A stretch of 64,000 nt of DNA, from NCBI RefSeq assembly GCF_000499285.1, contig NZ_AWUN01000003.1:124001-188000 (forward strand), in the 5' to 3' direction. Numbering within the stretch: position 1 is the first letter of the stretch; the number at the start of each line of letters is the position of its first letter. Under the pieces are notes generated by a model. It was given only the letters and a program-made list of their open reading frames with translations. It was not told where the DNA came from and searched no databases. Positions 9,094 through 17,697 of this stretch are shown piece after piece. A program made the position numbers and the translations under genes. The stretch comes from Bifidobacterium sp. 7101. GTDB lineage: Bacteria; Actinomycetota; Actinomycetes; Actinomycetales; Bifidobacteriaceae.

Positions 9094-11046
9094 TCAAGGG
9101 TCCGTTTGTTTTACGGCTAAAGAGAACACCTGTAGCGGAATGGCGAGACCTGCCTCCAGGACCAGACACCGTCCAGGAATGGCGCTGGCTCGGGAGGATA
9201 GGGTGGCCAGCTGATCGGCGGGGATGCCGGCTGCCAGGTCAGCCCCTCGTTCGCCACAGGGGAACACCAGGCGACGGCTGAAACGCTCAGGTCTGCGCAG
9301 GGCACTGGCCGTCTCCACGGCCAGAACCACCGTAGTTCCCTCCTGTCCCAGAGCCTCCTGCAGAAGAGGGGCCAGAGGATCCTGACAGAGCGGATCCAGC
9401 AGGTCCTGTGCATCGTCAAGGATCCAGACCAACCCTCGACTGCCATTGTGACCACCTCCAGGCGGTGCGGGCACCGGACCCGGGAAATCCCGGCTACTGT
9501 AGCCGTGGCCTGTCCGGCGGGTGATACGCAGGTCGAAGTCGGGCTCTGGTCGGGCTCCCGGTTGCATCAGGGTGAGCAGGGAACGAGCCAGCAGGGCCAG
9601 CAGGGTGCTCTTGCCTCGGCCTCGAGTTCCGATCAGAGCCGTATGGCCTTTGAGTGGCAGGCGATAGAGGTGGAGCAGGACCCCGTCGTCGGTGCGTCCC
9701 AGGGGTATCAGAGGCCGTCCCGACTTCCAGATGATCTTTCCGTAGGCCGGATCATGTTCTGGAAGGGGAGGGGAGAAGAGCGGTGCCGGCGGTCGGCTGC
9801 CGCAGAAGCGACTGGCTTTGACGATCTGGTCCACCAGGGCCTGCGGATCGGCCGCTGGGCAGGTGCGGAAGGCCTGGGGGCCCCGACCCTGCTCCAGAAA
9901 GCCCAGACCAGGATGGGCGGGGTCGATGGCCGTGGCGCAGGAGGAGCCCAGCAGCTCCCTGGACTGCAGGGGATCCCGCACCCGCAGACAGATGCCCAGG
10001 TTCATGTTGGCCCGCATCTGGGCGCTGATCTGCCCCATTGTCTGCTGGGTGCAGGCCACCAGGTTCATGCCCAGGGACCGGCCCTGGGAGGCCAAAGAGG
10101 TCAGCCTGTCCAGATAGTCGGGCAGGAGTTGGCGCAGGGCCTGGAACTCGTCGATGACCACCACCAGACGTGCCGGCGGATCGGACATCAGGGCAGTGTC
10201 CTCCACTCCTGCTCCGGCGACCAGGCGCTGGCGGCGTTCCAGCTCACGCTGAAGTCCGTTCAGCGCCCGTGTGGCCCGGTCCAGATCCAGATTGGTCACG
10301 CAACCCACGGTTTGCGGTAGTCGGGCCAGCAGGCCGAACCCGGCACCGCCCTTGAAGTCCAGCAGGACCAGATTGAGCCGGTCCGGCGGCTGGCTGGCGG
10401 CCAGGGCCAGACACCAGGTCTGCAGAAAGACCGATTTGCCTGATCCGGTGGTGCCAGCCACCAGCGCGTGTGGTCCGTCGCGCGGCAGGTCGATGACCAG
10501 CGGGCTGTGATCAGGACGGATGCCGATGACTGCCGGCGCTGTAGGACCGGATGCGGCAAGCCAGGAGTGGACGATGCCCTGCCAGAGCAGGCCATGTGCT
10601 CCCGGAGTCCTTGATCCTAACAGTCGGGACTCCAGCTGAGGGCCCGGGCCGGAGACCAGTTGAGCCAAGTCTTGCTCGATCTGGTCCCCAGTGGTTGTCG
10701 ATGGTGATGCACGATCCGATGCCGGGCTGTATACCAACTGTGTGCGGGCAGGGGGAGGGGGTGATGGCTGACGATGCGCTCGCAGCAGGCTTAGAAGCAC
10801 CATGGCCAGGGTGCCGGTCAGGCTGGGCAGCAAAAGGAGGAGTAGCATCCAGCGGCCCTGGCCGACCACGTACCAGATCATGCCCGCCTGTGCCAGGGCC
10901 GGAGCCGTCTGGGCAACCAGGGTCAGAACGACCTGGACTCTGCTCTTGTTGGCAGAGCGCGGATGGTCACTCTCGACCTTCTTAGAGGTCTCTTGGCCGA
11001 CTGTCACCGACGAGGGGAGTGTAGTAGTCGAATGGGCCTTGGTCAT
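9094..11046 (-). CDS. Membrane-anchored FtsK/SpoIIIE double-ATPase, EssC/EccC-like
   Basis: The 650-residue protein has two predicted membrane helices (about 38-60 and 66-88), a Pro-rich linker, then an FtsK/SpoIIIE-type ATPase. Walker A is GTTGSGKS (198-205), followed by LVLLDFKGG, and Walker B is LVVVIDE (294-300). A second, more degenerate ATPase module follows with GTRGRGKS (473-480) and WILDDAQDL. Two tandem modules behind a membrane anchor are the hallmark of type VII secretion motors (EssC/EccC), not of chromosome-translocating FtsK, which has one module and a gamma domain. No forkhead-associated domain, WXG100 protein or other secretion component is encoded nearby, so it is an orphan and its substrate is unknown. 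Ribosome-binding site is weak (GGAAG). Confidence 0.8.
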   Translation of the reverse strand: MTKAHSTTTLPSSVTVGQETSKKVESDHPRSANKSRVQVVLTLVAQTAPALAQAGMIWYVVGQGRWMLLLLLLPSLTGTLAMVLLSLLRAHRQPSPPPPARTQLVYSPASDRASPSTTTGDQIEQDLAQLVSGPGPQLESRLLGSRTPGAHGLLWQGIVHSWLAASGPTAPAVIGIRPDHSPLVIDLPRDGPHALVAGTTGSGKSVFLQTWCLALAASQPPDRLNLVLLDFKGGAGFGLLARLPQTVGCVTNLDLDRATRALNGLQRELERRQRLVAGAGVEDTALMSDPPARLVVVIDEFQALRQLLPDYLDRLTSLASQGRSLGMNLVACTQQTMGQISAQMRANMNLGICLRVRDPLQSRELLGSSCATAIDPAHPGLGFLEQGRGPQAFRTCPAADPQALVDQIVKASRFCGSRPPAPLFSPPLPEHDPAYGKIIWKSGRPLIPLGRTDDGVLLHLYRLPLKGHTALIGTRGRGKSTLLALLARSLLTLMQPGARPEPDFDLRITRRTGHGYSSRDFPGPVPAPPGGGHNGSRGLVWILDDAQDLLDPLCQDPLAPLLQEALGQEGTTVVLAVETASALRRPERFSRRLVFPCGERGADLAAGIPADQLATLSSRASAIPGRCLVLEAGLAIPLQVFSLAVKQTDP

Positions 11047-11133
11047 GCTTCCAGCATGAAAGAACTGATACTTGAATGCCAGGGCGAACTAGGTATGTGG
11101 TTGAATGTGGATGGTGACTGCCGGATGGTGCAA

Positions 11134-12408
11134 TCAGTTGCCGCCGACGGTGCCTGGGTCGTGACTGCCCTGGACCAGCTGGTCGAACAGCTCGGTGTTA
11201 CGGGCCTGATTCAGTAGAACGGTGGAACCGACCCGCCTGTTGGGGAAGTAGTTGGGATTGGTCCAGTACAGGCTCCCGGTGACTCCCTTTGGGCCGCTGG
11301 CGCTGCGGAAGGCCAGGACCATGCGTACCAGGTCTATGGCGTTGGCCCGCTCATCCACCACCAGGGAATCCAGACCTGCCGAAAGGACCTTGCCGGCCGT
11401 GACGGGGTTGAGCAGGACCGAAGGCTGCAGGGCCTTGGTGGTGATGGCCGAGATGGCTTGACGCTGCCGTTCGGCCCGCCCGAAGTCACCCTTGGGATCC
11501 GAGTAACGCATGCGGGTGAAGGCCAGGGTCATGCCGCCGTCGGCCTGATGGCAGCCCCTGGACCAGACCATGCCTGATCTGGGGTCGTTGACATCCGCGT
11601 CATAGCAGAGGTTGACACCACCCATGGCATCGACCACCTTGCTCAAGCCTCCGAAGCGTATCAGGGCCACATGGTCGACCTTATGACCAGTGATGTCCTC
11701 GATCTGGCTGGTCAGGGACTGGTAGCCCGAGGTGTATGCAACGGCGTTGATCTTCATGTATCTCCCGTCCTCCTTGACCAAGGAGTCGCGGGGGACTGAG
11801 ATCAGTGAAGCTGCTCCGTGCCGAGGCTTGGTCAGCACCAGGATGGTGTCGGTCCGGAAACCGGTGATGCTGGTGTCCTGGCCGGCCCCTGGGGATCCGT
11901 CACGTTGGTCCGACCCCAGCAGAAGCCAGGTGGTGGCCCCAGAGCCTGGGGCGTCCGTCAGCATTTGCTCGCGGTTGAGCCTGGCATTGATCCAGAACCA
12001 CCCGCCGCCTGCCAGTACGACCAGAGCCAAGAGGATGATCAGCAGCAGTATGCCTATGAACCTGCGCACTGGATGCTTATGGGCCAGGGCGGTACCGGAA
12101 CGCAAGCCCCGATTGCCTCGAGCACCGCCGTTACCCCAGCCGTTCCGACTGGGAACAGGCTGGGCCGCTGGTCTGGGCGTGGTCCGCGAGGAGCCGCTGG
12201 TGCGTCTGGCTGTCCGGGTCCTGCCGACTTGCGTCGGCTGAGTTGCGCCTCTTGAGGAAGGCGAGAAGCTTGGAAGCTCCTGCTGTCTGCGGCTGTGCCT
12301 GGCCGAGGCGGTGGGAGCGCTGGCAGCAGTTTCGGGACGACGGTGCCTGGAGGGCATGAAGCTGGGTGGCTCCTGCTCTTGTCCGCCTTGGTCTGAACCA
12401 GTCCGCAT
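11134..12408 (-). CDS. LytR-CpsA-Psr (LCP) family cell-wall ligase
   Basis: LCP proteins transfer undecaprenyl-linked glycopolymers to peptidoglycan outside the membrane. The 424-residue product has a long basic, Pro/Ser-rich cytoplasmic N-terminus (1-115), one membrane helix (about 117-140) and an extracellular LCP domain. LCP hallmarks are TDTILVLTKPRHGAASLISVPRDS with the conserved Arg-Asp, KINAVAY, FGGLSKVVDAMGGVNLC and AFTRMRYSDPKGDFGRAERQR with its phosphate-binding arginines. ATG at 12406-12408 follows GGAGG. A second LCP gene lies directly upstream on the same strand (74-base gap), so the two are probably co-transcribed paralogues. Confidence 0.92.
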   Translation of the reverse strand: MRTGSDQGGQEQEPPSFMPSRHRRPETAASAPTASARHSRRQQELPSFSPSSRGATQPTQVGRTRTARRTSGSSRTTPRPAAQPVPSRNGWGNGGARGNRGLRSGTALAHKHPVRRFIGILLLIILLALVVLAGGGWFWINARLNREQMLTDAPGSGATTWLLLGSDQRDGSPGAGQDTSITGFRTDTILVLTKPRHGAASLISVPRDSLVKEDGRYMKINAVAYTSGYQSLTSQIEDITGHKVDHVALIRFGGLSKVVDAMGGVNLCYDADVNDPRSGMVWSRGCHQADGGMTLAFTRMRYSDPKGDFGRAERQRQAISAITTKALQPSVLLNPVTAGKVLSAGLDSLVVDERANAIDLVRMVLAFRSASGPKGVTGSLYWTNPNYFPNRRVGSTVLLNQARNTELFDQLVQGSHDPGTVGGN

Positions 12409-12481
12409 GCCTTCAACCTCCGTAGCTTTGACCGACTAGGCAAGCAATAGCATGTCTGAACGACCCATGGCAGTTAATCGG

Positions 12482-13972
12482 CTATCTCTGCGCCGGAACC
12501 GCACAGACCGTGGCGAACAGGTAGCGATCGGCCATGCCGATGTATTGGCCGGTGTTCGCGTCCTTGATGGTCCCGTCATTCGGGTCGACAATCCCCCCTG
12601 TGCTCGGATCAATCAGGGTCTTATTGGGCATGGTAATCAGTCCCGTGCGCGGGTCCGGATCGGGCAGAGCGGTGGCGGAGGCGGAGGGAGTCTGGGTGGA
12701 GGACTGTGTCTCAGAGCTCCTGCTCCGTGTTTGAGCCTTGCCTTGCGCCCTTTGGGTGCCTCGGGTCTGATTATCTGACGAGGAGGTGCTTGACAAGGAG
12801 GCTTCTTCAGCTTCCTCATTGGCCTGTGTCAAGGGCTTGCCCTGACGCAGCAGGCGCCAGATGGTTTCGGCCTGCTCGGTCCAGACCACCCGATAGCGGT
12901 CCTGGGACCATTCCTTGACTGGTATGGTTCGCGCGTAGATGTGCGCAGTGTCTATGTGTTTGAGCGAGTTGCCCAGGCCCAGCAGGGTCTGGAAGCTGCC
13001 CAGACCCTCGCTCAGCTGCAGGGTTGACATGGAGGTTGTGGCCAGACGGTAGGCCTTGGGCAGGTCTGAATAGATATCGACGTTCCTGGCCTCGTTGACC
13101 AGGCTCTTGATCAGGTACTGCTGGCGGGTGGTGCGCATGATGTCCGATCCGTCGGCGCCGGTGCCATGACGCATGCGGGCGTATTCGGTGGCCTGGGTCC
13201 CGTCCAGATGGTGCAGACCGCGCTTCAGGTCAATGCCGGTGTAGCTGTCCTTGGTGTCCTTGGGGATGCATACGTCGACCCCGCCCAGGGCGTCGATGAT
13301 GGATTTGAATCCGTTGAAGTCGGCCACCACGAACTGCTGGATGTCCAGGCCGGTCAGGGAGCGGACCGCAGCCAGGGAGCAGCTGGCGGCCGAATTCGCA
13401 TCGCCGCCTTGGTTGTAGCCCTCAGCGAAGATGGAGTTGAACATGACCTGACGGCGGGCCGGGATGGTCTCACCCTTGCTGGTGACGCAGGCCGGGGCGT
13501 TCACGATGGAATCCCTGGGGATGGAGACGACGTTCACATAGGAGCGGTCGGCCGCGATCTGGACCACCATGGCCGTGTCGGACTGGTGGTTCTCCTCCAG
13601 GCCGTCTCCGCTGCCGCCGACCTCCGAATTACCCTTGCCGTCGCGGGTGTCCTGGCCAAGCACCAGGACGTTCAGGGTCTTGCCCTTGTAGATGTCTTCC
13701 GGGGCCTTGTGGGCCTGGGTCAGGTTGATGGGCTCGAGCACGTGCATGTGCCCGTTGATGTCCGTCCAGAAGGCTGCCACAGTCGAGGCCAGGAAGCAAA
13801 GAACGAAGGTGAGGGCCAGACAGATGCCCGTGCGCAGGGAGTGGCTGCTGCGGAACCCGTCGCTGTGCTGGGGTTTACCGTTCCTGCCCGCCTTGATGTT
13901 GGGCAGTCCCATCTTTCTGGTTGGGGACGTCAATGGTATGCCTTCCTCATCGGCTGTCGCTGTAGGGGCCAT
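12482..13972 (-). CDS. LytR-CpsA-Psr (LCP) family cell-wall ligase, second copy
   Basis: A 496-residue LCP paralogue of the downstream gene. It has a cytoplasmic N-terminus, a membrane helix (about 52-72) and an extracellular LCP domain with DTAMVVQIAADRSYVNVVSIPRDS, MFNSIFAEGY, FNGFKSIIDALGGVDVCIP and EYARMRHGTGADGSDIMRTTRQQ, the last carrying the catalytic/phosphate-binding arginines. The C-terminal ~110 residues are Ser/Thr/Gln-rich, ending in repeated Asp/Pro turns (LPDPDPRTGL, DPSTGGIVDPNDG) not seen in the shorter paralogue; these may be wall-spanning. ATG at 13970-13972 was used; an in-frame ATG 20 codons later is possible. It shares a ~200-base intergenic region with the divergent whiB gene. 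Confidence 0.92.
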   Translation of the reverse strand: MAPTATADEEGIPLTSPTRKMGLPNIKAGRNGKPQHSDGFRSSHSLRTGICLALTFVLCFLASTVAAFWTDINGHMHVLEPINLTQAHKAPEDIYKGKTLNVLVLGQDTRDGKGNSEVGGSGDGLEENHQSDTAMVVQIAADRSYVNVVSIPRDSIVNAPACVTSKGETIPARRQVMFNSIFAEGYNQGGDANSAASCSLAAVRSLTGLDIQQFVVADFNGFKSIIDALGGVDVCIPKDTKDSYTGIDLKRGLHHLDGTQATEYARMRHGTGADGSDIMRTTRQQYLIKSLVNEARNVDIYSDLPKAYRLATTSMSTLQLSEGLGSFQTLLGLGNSLKHIDTAHIYARTIPVKEWSQDRYRVVWTEQAETIWRLLRQGKPLTQANEEAEEASLSSTSSSDNQTRGTQRAQGKAQTRSRSSETQSSTQTPSASATALPDPDPRTGLITMPNKTLIDPSTGGIVDPNDGTIKDANTGQYIGMADRYLFATVCAVPAQR

Positions 13973-14112
13973 TCCGGCAGGAAGAACCGGGATGGCGCTG
14001 GCGCGTGCTTGAACCAGTCACAGTATAGTCTGACCCCCCCATCCGCAGCTCCTCTTCGGGCGATACGGTCTCCTCCACGTGTTGTTAAGTTGCGCTTGCA
14101 GTCATTTGGGGG

Positions 14113-14142
14113 TTGACAGAAGACCCCCGCAGCGGCTGTAAT
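14113..14142 (+). promoter_or_regulatory. Putative promoter of the second whiB gene
   Basis: TTGACA (14113-14118) and TGTAAT (14137-14142), 18 bases apart, fit a principal sigma factor promoter reading into the whiB gene at 14181. The expected start site is near 14149, inside the inverted repeat at 14146-14162. Confidence 0.55.
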
Positions 14143-14145
14143 AAA

Positions 14146-14162
14146 AGTGTGTAAAACACACT
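14146..14162. promoter_or_regulatory. Perfect inverted repeat at the whiB transcription start (candidate operator)
   Basis: AGTGTGT (14146-14152) and ACACACT (14156-14162) form a perfect 7-bp inverted repeat with a 3-base spacer, just downstream of the putative -10 box. The position suits a repressor site; the cognate regulator is not evident. Confidence 0.5.
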
Positions 14163-14180
14163 AGGGACTGGGGGGTCGCT

Positions 14181-14498
14181 ATGAGTGGTTTTGTAGACAC
14201 TCGATACAGCAATACAACTAAAAACAGGCTGACGCCGCTGATGCAATGGTTCGAAGTCAACATCGGGCCATCCTGGCGAAGCGAGGCGCTCTGTGCACAG
14301 ACCGACCCGGAGGCATTCTTCCCGGGCAAGGGAGGCTCCACCCAGGAGGCCAAACGGGTCTGTGCCGACTGCACCGTCCGAAAGCAGTGCCTGGACTGGG
14401 CGGTCGAACACGACGAGCGCTTTGGCATCTGGGGCGGCATGAGTGAACGGGAGCGCCGCCGTTACAAGAAGAGGATGCGCGCGCAGCGTCAGGTCTGA
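14181..14498 (+). CDS. WhiB-family iron-sulfur transcription factor (WhiB2/WhmD-like)
   Basis: A second WhiB protein, 105 residues, with Cys38, Cys61, Cys64 and Cys70, the GIWGG turn (82-86) and a basic tail SERERRRYKKRMRAQR. The placement beside cell-envelope genes (LCP ligases upstream, glycosyltransferase and DUF5719 downstream) matches the WhiB2/WhmD neighbourhood of other actinobacteria, where this paralogue controls septation; the sub-family call is inference. ATG 14181 is preceded by GGGGGG five bases upstream; Met21 is an alternative start. A good promoter with an inverted repeat lies upstream. Confidence 0.92.
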   Translation: MSGFVDTRYSNTTKNRLTPLMQWFEVNIGPSWRSEALCAQTDPEAFFPGKGGSTQEAKRVCADCTVRKQCLDWAVEHDERFGIWGGMSERERRRYKKRMRAQRQV

Positions 14499-14556
14499 AT
14501 CGCCGCAGGTGCCCGAGCGAGGCATCCGGTGACCTGGATTGCGTAGACTGGAACGC

Positions 14557-17500
14557 ATGAGTTTCGTCGCACCTCAAGCCCAGGATGTTCGGCAGGTCCT
14601 CTCTGCAGTCATGAACGAATGTTCGCCTGCCGCCAGCCCTCATGTTGAGGATGCCGTGGCGGCGGTGATCACTGTCGAGCATGACCTGACCTACCTGCCC
14701 GAAACCCTGCGTGCCCTCTTGCGACAGAGCCTCTTGCCCAGGGTCTTGGTAATCGCCGACTGCTCGGGGGCCACCGTGGAGCCTCTCTATGCGCAGTTCC
14801 CGGTGGACGGACCCGCGCGGGTGGAGGTGCAGGTGGTTCGCGCCCGAGGCGCCTCCTCTTTTGGCGATGCCGTGGACAAGGCGCTTGGCTATGCCCGTCT
14901 GCCTGGTCGGATCCGCGCTCTTTGGCTTCTGCACGACGACTGCCGTCCATTGGATAATCATTGTCTGGACAAGCTTGTGGACACCTGGCACAGCAATCCC
15001 ACGGCCTCTCTGCTGGGTGCCAAGCAGTATGACTGGCAGGGCGAGGGTCTGCGGGACGTGGGTCGGTATGCCTACCATCACCGGACGGTGAGCCTGGTAG
15101 TGGATAGCGAGCCCGATCAGGAGCAGTATGACGCGCGTCAGGATGTCTTTGCGGTGAGCCTGGCCGGCGCCCTGGTGCCCATGCAGACCATGAAGGACCT
15201 GGGTGGACCAGGCGTCTGGGCCGGCACTTTCGGTCAGGCCGACGACCTCTGCCGTCGCATCTGCCTGTCGGGGGGACGGGTGGTGGTGGTGCCCAGCGTT
15301 CGCATGGCCCATGCCAGCGCCCGGATGAGCGGATTGCGTGACCGGAATGGACGGCCGGTGCCGTCTGACCACTGCTTGGATGCCTCCATGGGTCCCATAC
15401 TGGCTCGGGAACGCTACCTGTTGACCGACTTTGCCCTGCCCTGGTGGCCGTTGGTCTGGCTCTGGCGGGTTCTGGCGGCATTGTGGTTCATGGCGGTTGA
15501 TCTTATCGGCAAGCGACCCTACCGGGCCCTCTGCCGCCTGTGCGCGCCCTGGCGGATCCTGGCCCGTCCTGCAGCCTTGCTGACCATGCGTCGTCGTCTG
15601 ACTTCCGCCTGCCATGGCGGTCCCCGCCGATTGGACATTCTGCAGGCCAACAGTCAGCAGATCCGGCAGTGGCGGCAGCGCAGGCAGGCCTTCCACGACC
15701 AGCAGGAACATCCCATGCTCAGCCACCTGGCTCTGGCTCATCTGCGACAGCAGTTTTTGCGTCGCCTGGCCTGGGCTTCAGGGATGACCATAGCGGTCTT
15801 GGTGGCCCTGGTGGCCACCCACTGGCCACTCTGTCGTGCCATCTTCTCGGGAGGTGCCATTCATGCTCCCTCCCTGCCCTCGTCAGGATCTGACTGGTCC
15901 CGTCTCTTGGCGGCGGCCACGACCTCCTGGTCCTGGGCCGGAGGCGTGGGACAGCCCGTGGTTCCTGCTCCCTTCCTCCTGGTGCTTCTGCCCTTTGCCC
16001 TGCTGACCGGCGGTCATGTGGCCCAGGCCATGGCCCTGATGCTCCTGGCGGAGACGGGACTGGCCGCCCTGTCTTTCTGGGCCCTGGCCGGCGTGGTCAC
16101 CAGGTCCAACCCCATCCGCGCCCTGCTGGGACTGCTCTGGGCCTGTCTGGCATTCGCCCTGGGCATTGTGGACGGCCTGCAGCTGCCCATGCTGACGGTC
16201 ATGGCCTTCATGCCTGTCGCCTTTGCCTTCGTTTTCAAGGCCGTGGGGCTGTACCAGACCGAGGCTCCCGTACACCCCAAGGCTTCGGTGCAGCAGGCGG
16301 CTCTGGCCTCCATCTGCTTCCTGCCGGTCCTGGCAGCCGAGCCTCAGCTCATAATGGCCATGATTCCTCTCTTCATCATGGCGATCTGCCTGGTGCCCTC
16401 CCATAGGATCATGCTGCTGCTGATGCCTCTGCCTTCGGTGCTGGCCCTGGCGCCCACCCTGGTCAATTCCCTGCATCATGCCAAGGATGGGCTTTGGAGG
16501 CAGCTTTTCGCAGACCTGATGGTTCCTTCGGCAGACCTGACTGGCCGGCCCAGGACCGGGAGTCTGGGGGAACTGCTGTCCAGTCTGCTGGGCCTGGATG
16601 TTTCGGCCCTCTGGCCTATCAGGTGGCGGCCTGAACTCTGGCGTCCGGCCACGCTGGTCTGCTGCCTGCTGACGGTGGCCCTGCTGGCATTTGTTGCCCT
16701 GGTTGTGCCTCGGGCGCTCAAGGCGGCCAGGATTCTCTGGATCGACGTCCTGCTGGGCCTGGTTCTGGCGATGGTCTCGCAGGCGGTCTGCACCGGTCTG
16801 GACGAAACCGGTCCAGTGGCTGGTTCGGTCCTGCCCGGCATGATGATGGCCTTCATGGGGCTGCTGACCTGTCTGGGCCTCTTGGCTGGCAGGGCCGTCC
16901 GTCCCTTCTCGCCCCTGGCTCCTGGCCATGATCAGGTCCCTGATGGCGATGCTGATCGTCCGCCCCTGCCTCCTGCTCAGTCGTCCCCAACGTCAGCAGT
17001 TGCAGTCGATGGTGGCGGACGGGTTTTGAGGCTCTTGCTGGGCCTGGTCCTGGCCCTGGTCACTGCAGGCGTGGCAGTGGCGGGTCTGGCTGCGCCAGTC
17101 GGCGGCCCCCTGTCAGCGGATGGCCGGCAGCTTCCGGCAGTGGCCGTGGACTACCTGGACAAGGATCCGTCCCATCGGGTGCTGGTGCTGACCTCGCCCT
17201 CCCATGGCCGTGTGGCCTACACCGGTCTGCACACCTCACGAGGGGAGCTGATCGATGCCTCGCCTGCCCTGCGCATCCAGAGGGTCAACGGCAGTAAGCT
17301 GACCGGCGAGGATCTCCTTTCGCATTCGGCGGCGGCCCTGATGGCCAATGCCGACTCCAAGGCCGTAGCCGCGGTGACCGGCCTCGGCTTCGGGGGAATC
17401 TATGTGCCCGTCGACCGTTCAGGAGCCGCCGGCTTGGGGTCCACGCCCAACGATGACCTGGTTTCCAACATCACCGCCAGCGATGGCGCCCAGCAGGTGG

Positions 17501-17697
17501 TGGCCAATGCCCAGGGAACCTATTTCCGTCTGAGCCCGCAGTCCGACAAGGATGTGGGCGTTGACATGGCTGGTGTCACGCAAGCGGAGGCCAGCACCTG
17601 GAGGAGGGCCTGGCTGTGGACCCTGGGCCTGATCCTGCTGGGATACTGCCTGGTGGCTCTGCCGCGTCCGAGCTACTTCGGAGGGGAGCAACTATGA
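14557..17697 (+). CDS. Large membrane glycosyltransferase (GT2 domain plus multi-helix region)
   Basis: The 1046-residue product starts with a family-2 glycosyltransferase domain (about 25-300). It shows VAAVITVEHDLTYLPETLRALL, an aspartate-rich LLHDDCRP in place of the DXD motif, and the acceptor-side GTFGQADDLCRRICLSGG. About a dozen hydrophobic helices follow (about 300-900), then a soluble extracytoplasmic segment and a last C-terminal helix. This layout is conserved in actinobacteria next to whiB2 and DUF5719 genes. It suggests synthesis or export of a cell-envelope polysaccharide from a lipid-linked donor, but the product is unknown. ATG 14557 was preferred over TTG 14539. The stop overlaps the DUF5719 start (ATGA), so the two are translationally coupled. 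Confidence 0.8.
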   Translation: MSFVAPQAQDVRQVLSAVMNECSPAASPHVEDAVAAVITVEHDLTYLPETLRALLRQSLLPRVLVIADCSGATVEPLYAQFPVDGPARVEVQVVRARGASSFGDAVDKALGYARLPGRIRALWLLHDDCRPLDNHCLDKLVDTWHSNPTASLLGAKQYDWQGEGLRDVGRYAYHHRTVSLVVDSEPDQEQYDARQDVFAVSLAGALVPMQTMKDLGGPGVWAGTFGQADDLCRRICLSGGRVVVVPSVRMAHASARMSGLRDRNGRPVPSDHCLDASMGPILARERYLLTDFALPWWPLVWLWRVLAALWFMAVDLIGKRPYRALCRLCAPWRILARPAALLTMRRRLTSACHGGPRRLDILQANSQQIRQWRQRRQAFHDQQEHPMLSHLALAHLRQQFLRRLAWASGMTIAVLVALVATHWPLCRAIFSGGAIHAPSLPSSGSDWSRLLAAATTSWSWAGGVGQPVVPAPFLLVLLPFALLTGGHVAQAMALMLLAETGLAALSFWALAGVVTRSNPIRALLGLLWACLAFALGIVDGLQLPMLTVMAFMPVAFAFVFKAVGLYQTEAPVHPKASVQQAALASICFLPVLAAEPQLIMAMIPLFIMAICLVPSHRIMLLLMPLPSVLALAPTLVNSLHHAKDGLWRQLFADLMVPSADLTGRPRTGSLGELLSSLLGLDVSALWPIRWRPELWRPATLVCCLLTVALLAFVALVVPRALKAARILWIDVLLGLVLAMVSQAVCTGLDETGPVAGSVLPGMMMAFMGLLTCLGLLAGRAVRPFSPLAPGHDQVPDGDADRPPLPPAQSSPTSAVAVDGGGRVLRLLLGLVLALVTAGVAVAGLAAPVGGPLSADGRQLPAVAVDYLDKDPSHRVLVLTSPSHGRVAYTGLHTSRGELIDASPALRIQRVNGSKLTGEDLLSHSAAALMANADSKAVAAVTGLGFGGIYVPVDRSGAAGLGSTPNDDLVSNITASDGAQQVVANAQGTYFRLSPQSDKDVGVDMAGVTQAEASTWRRAWLWTLGLILLGYCLVALPRPSYFGGEQL

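Noticed and set aside
14612-14625. SOS-like sequence TGAACGAATGTTCG inside the glycosyltransferase gene
   Set aside because: One mismatch to CGAAC-N4-GTTCG, but it is 56 bases inside a coding sequence with no repair gene downstream; probably chance.
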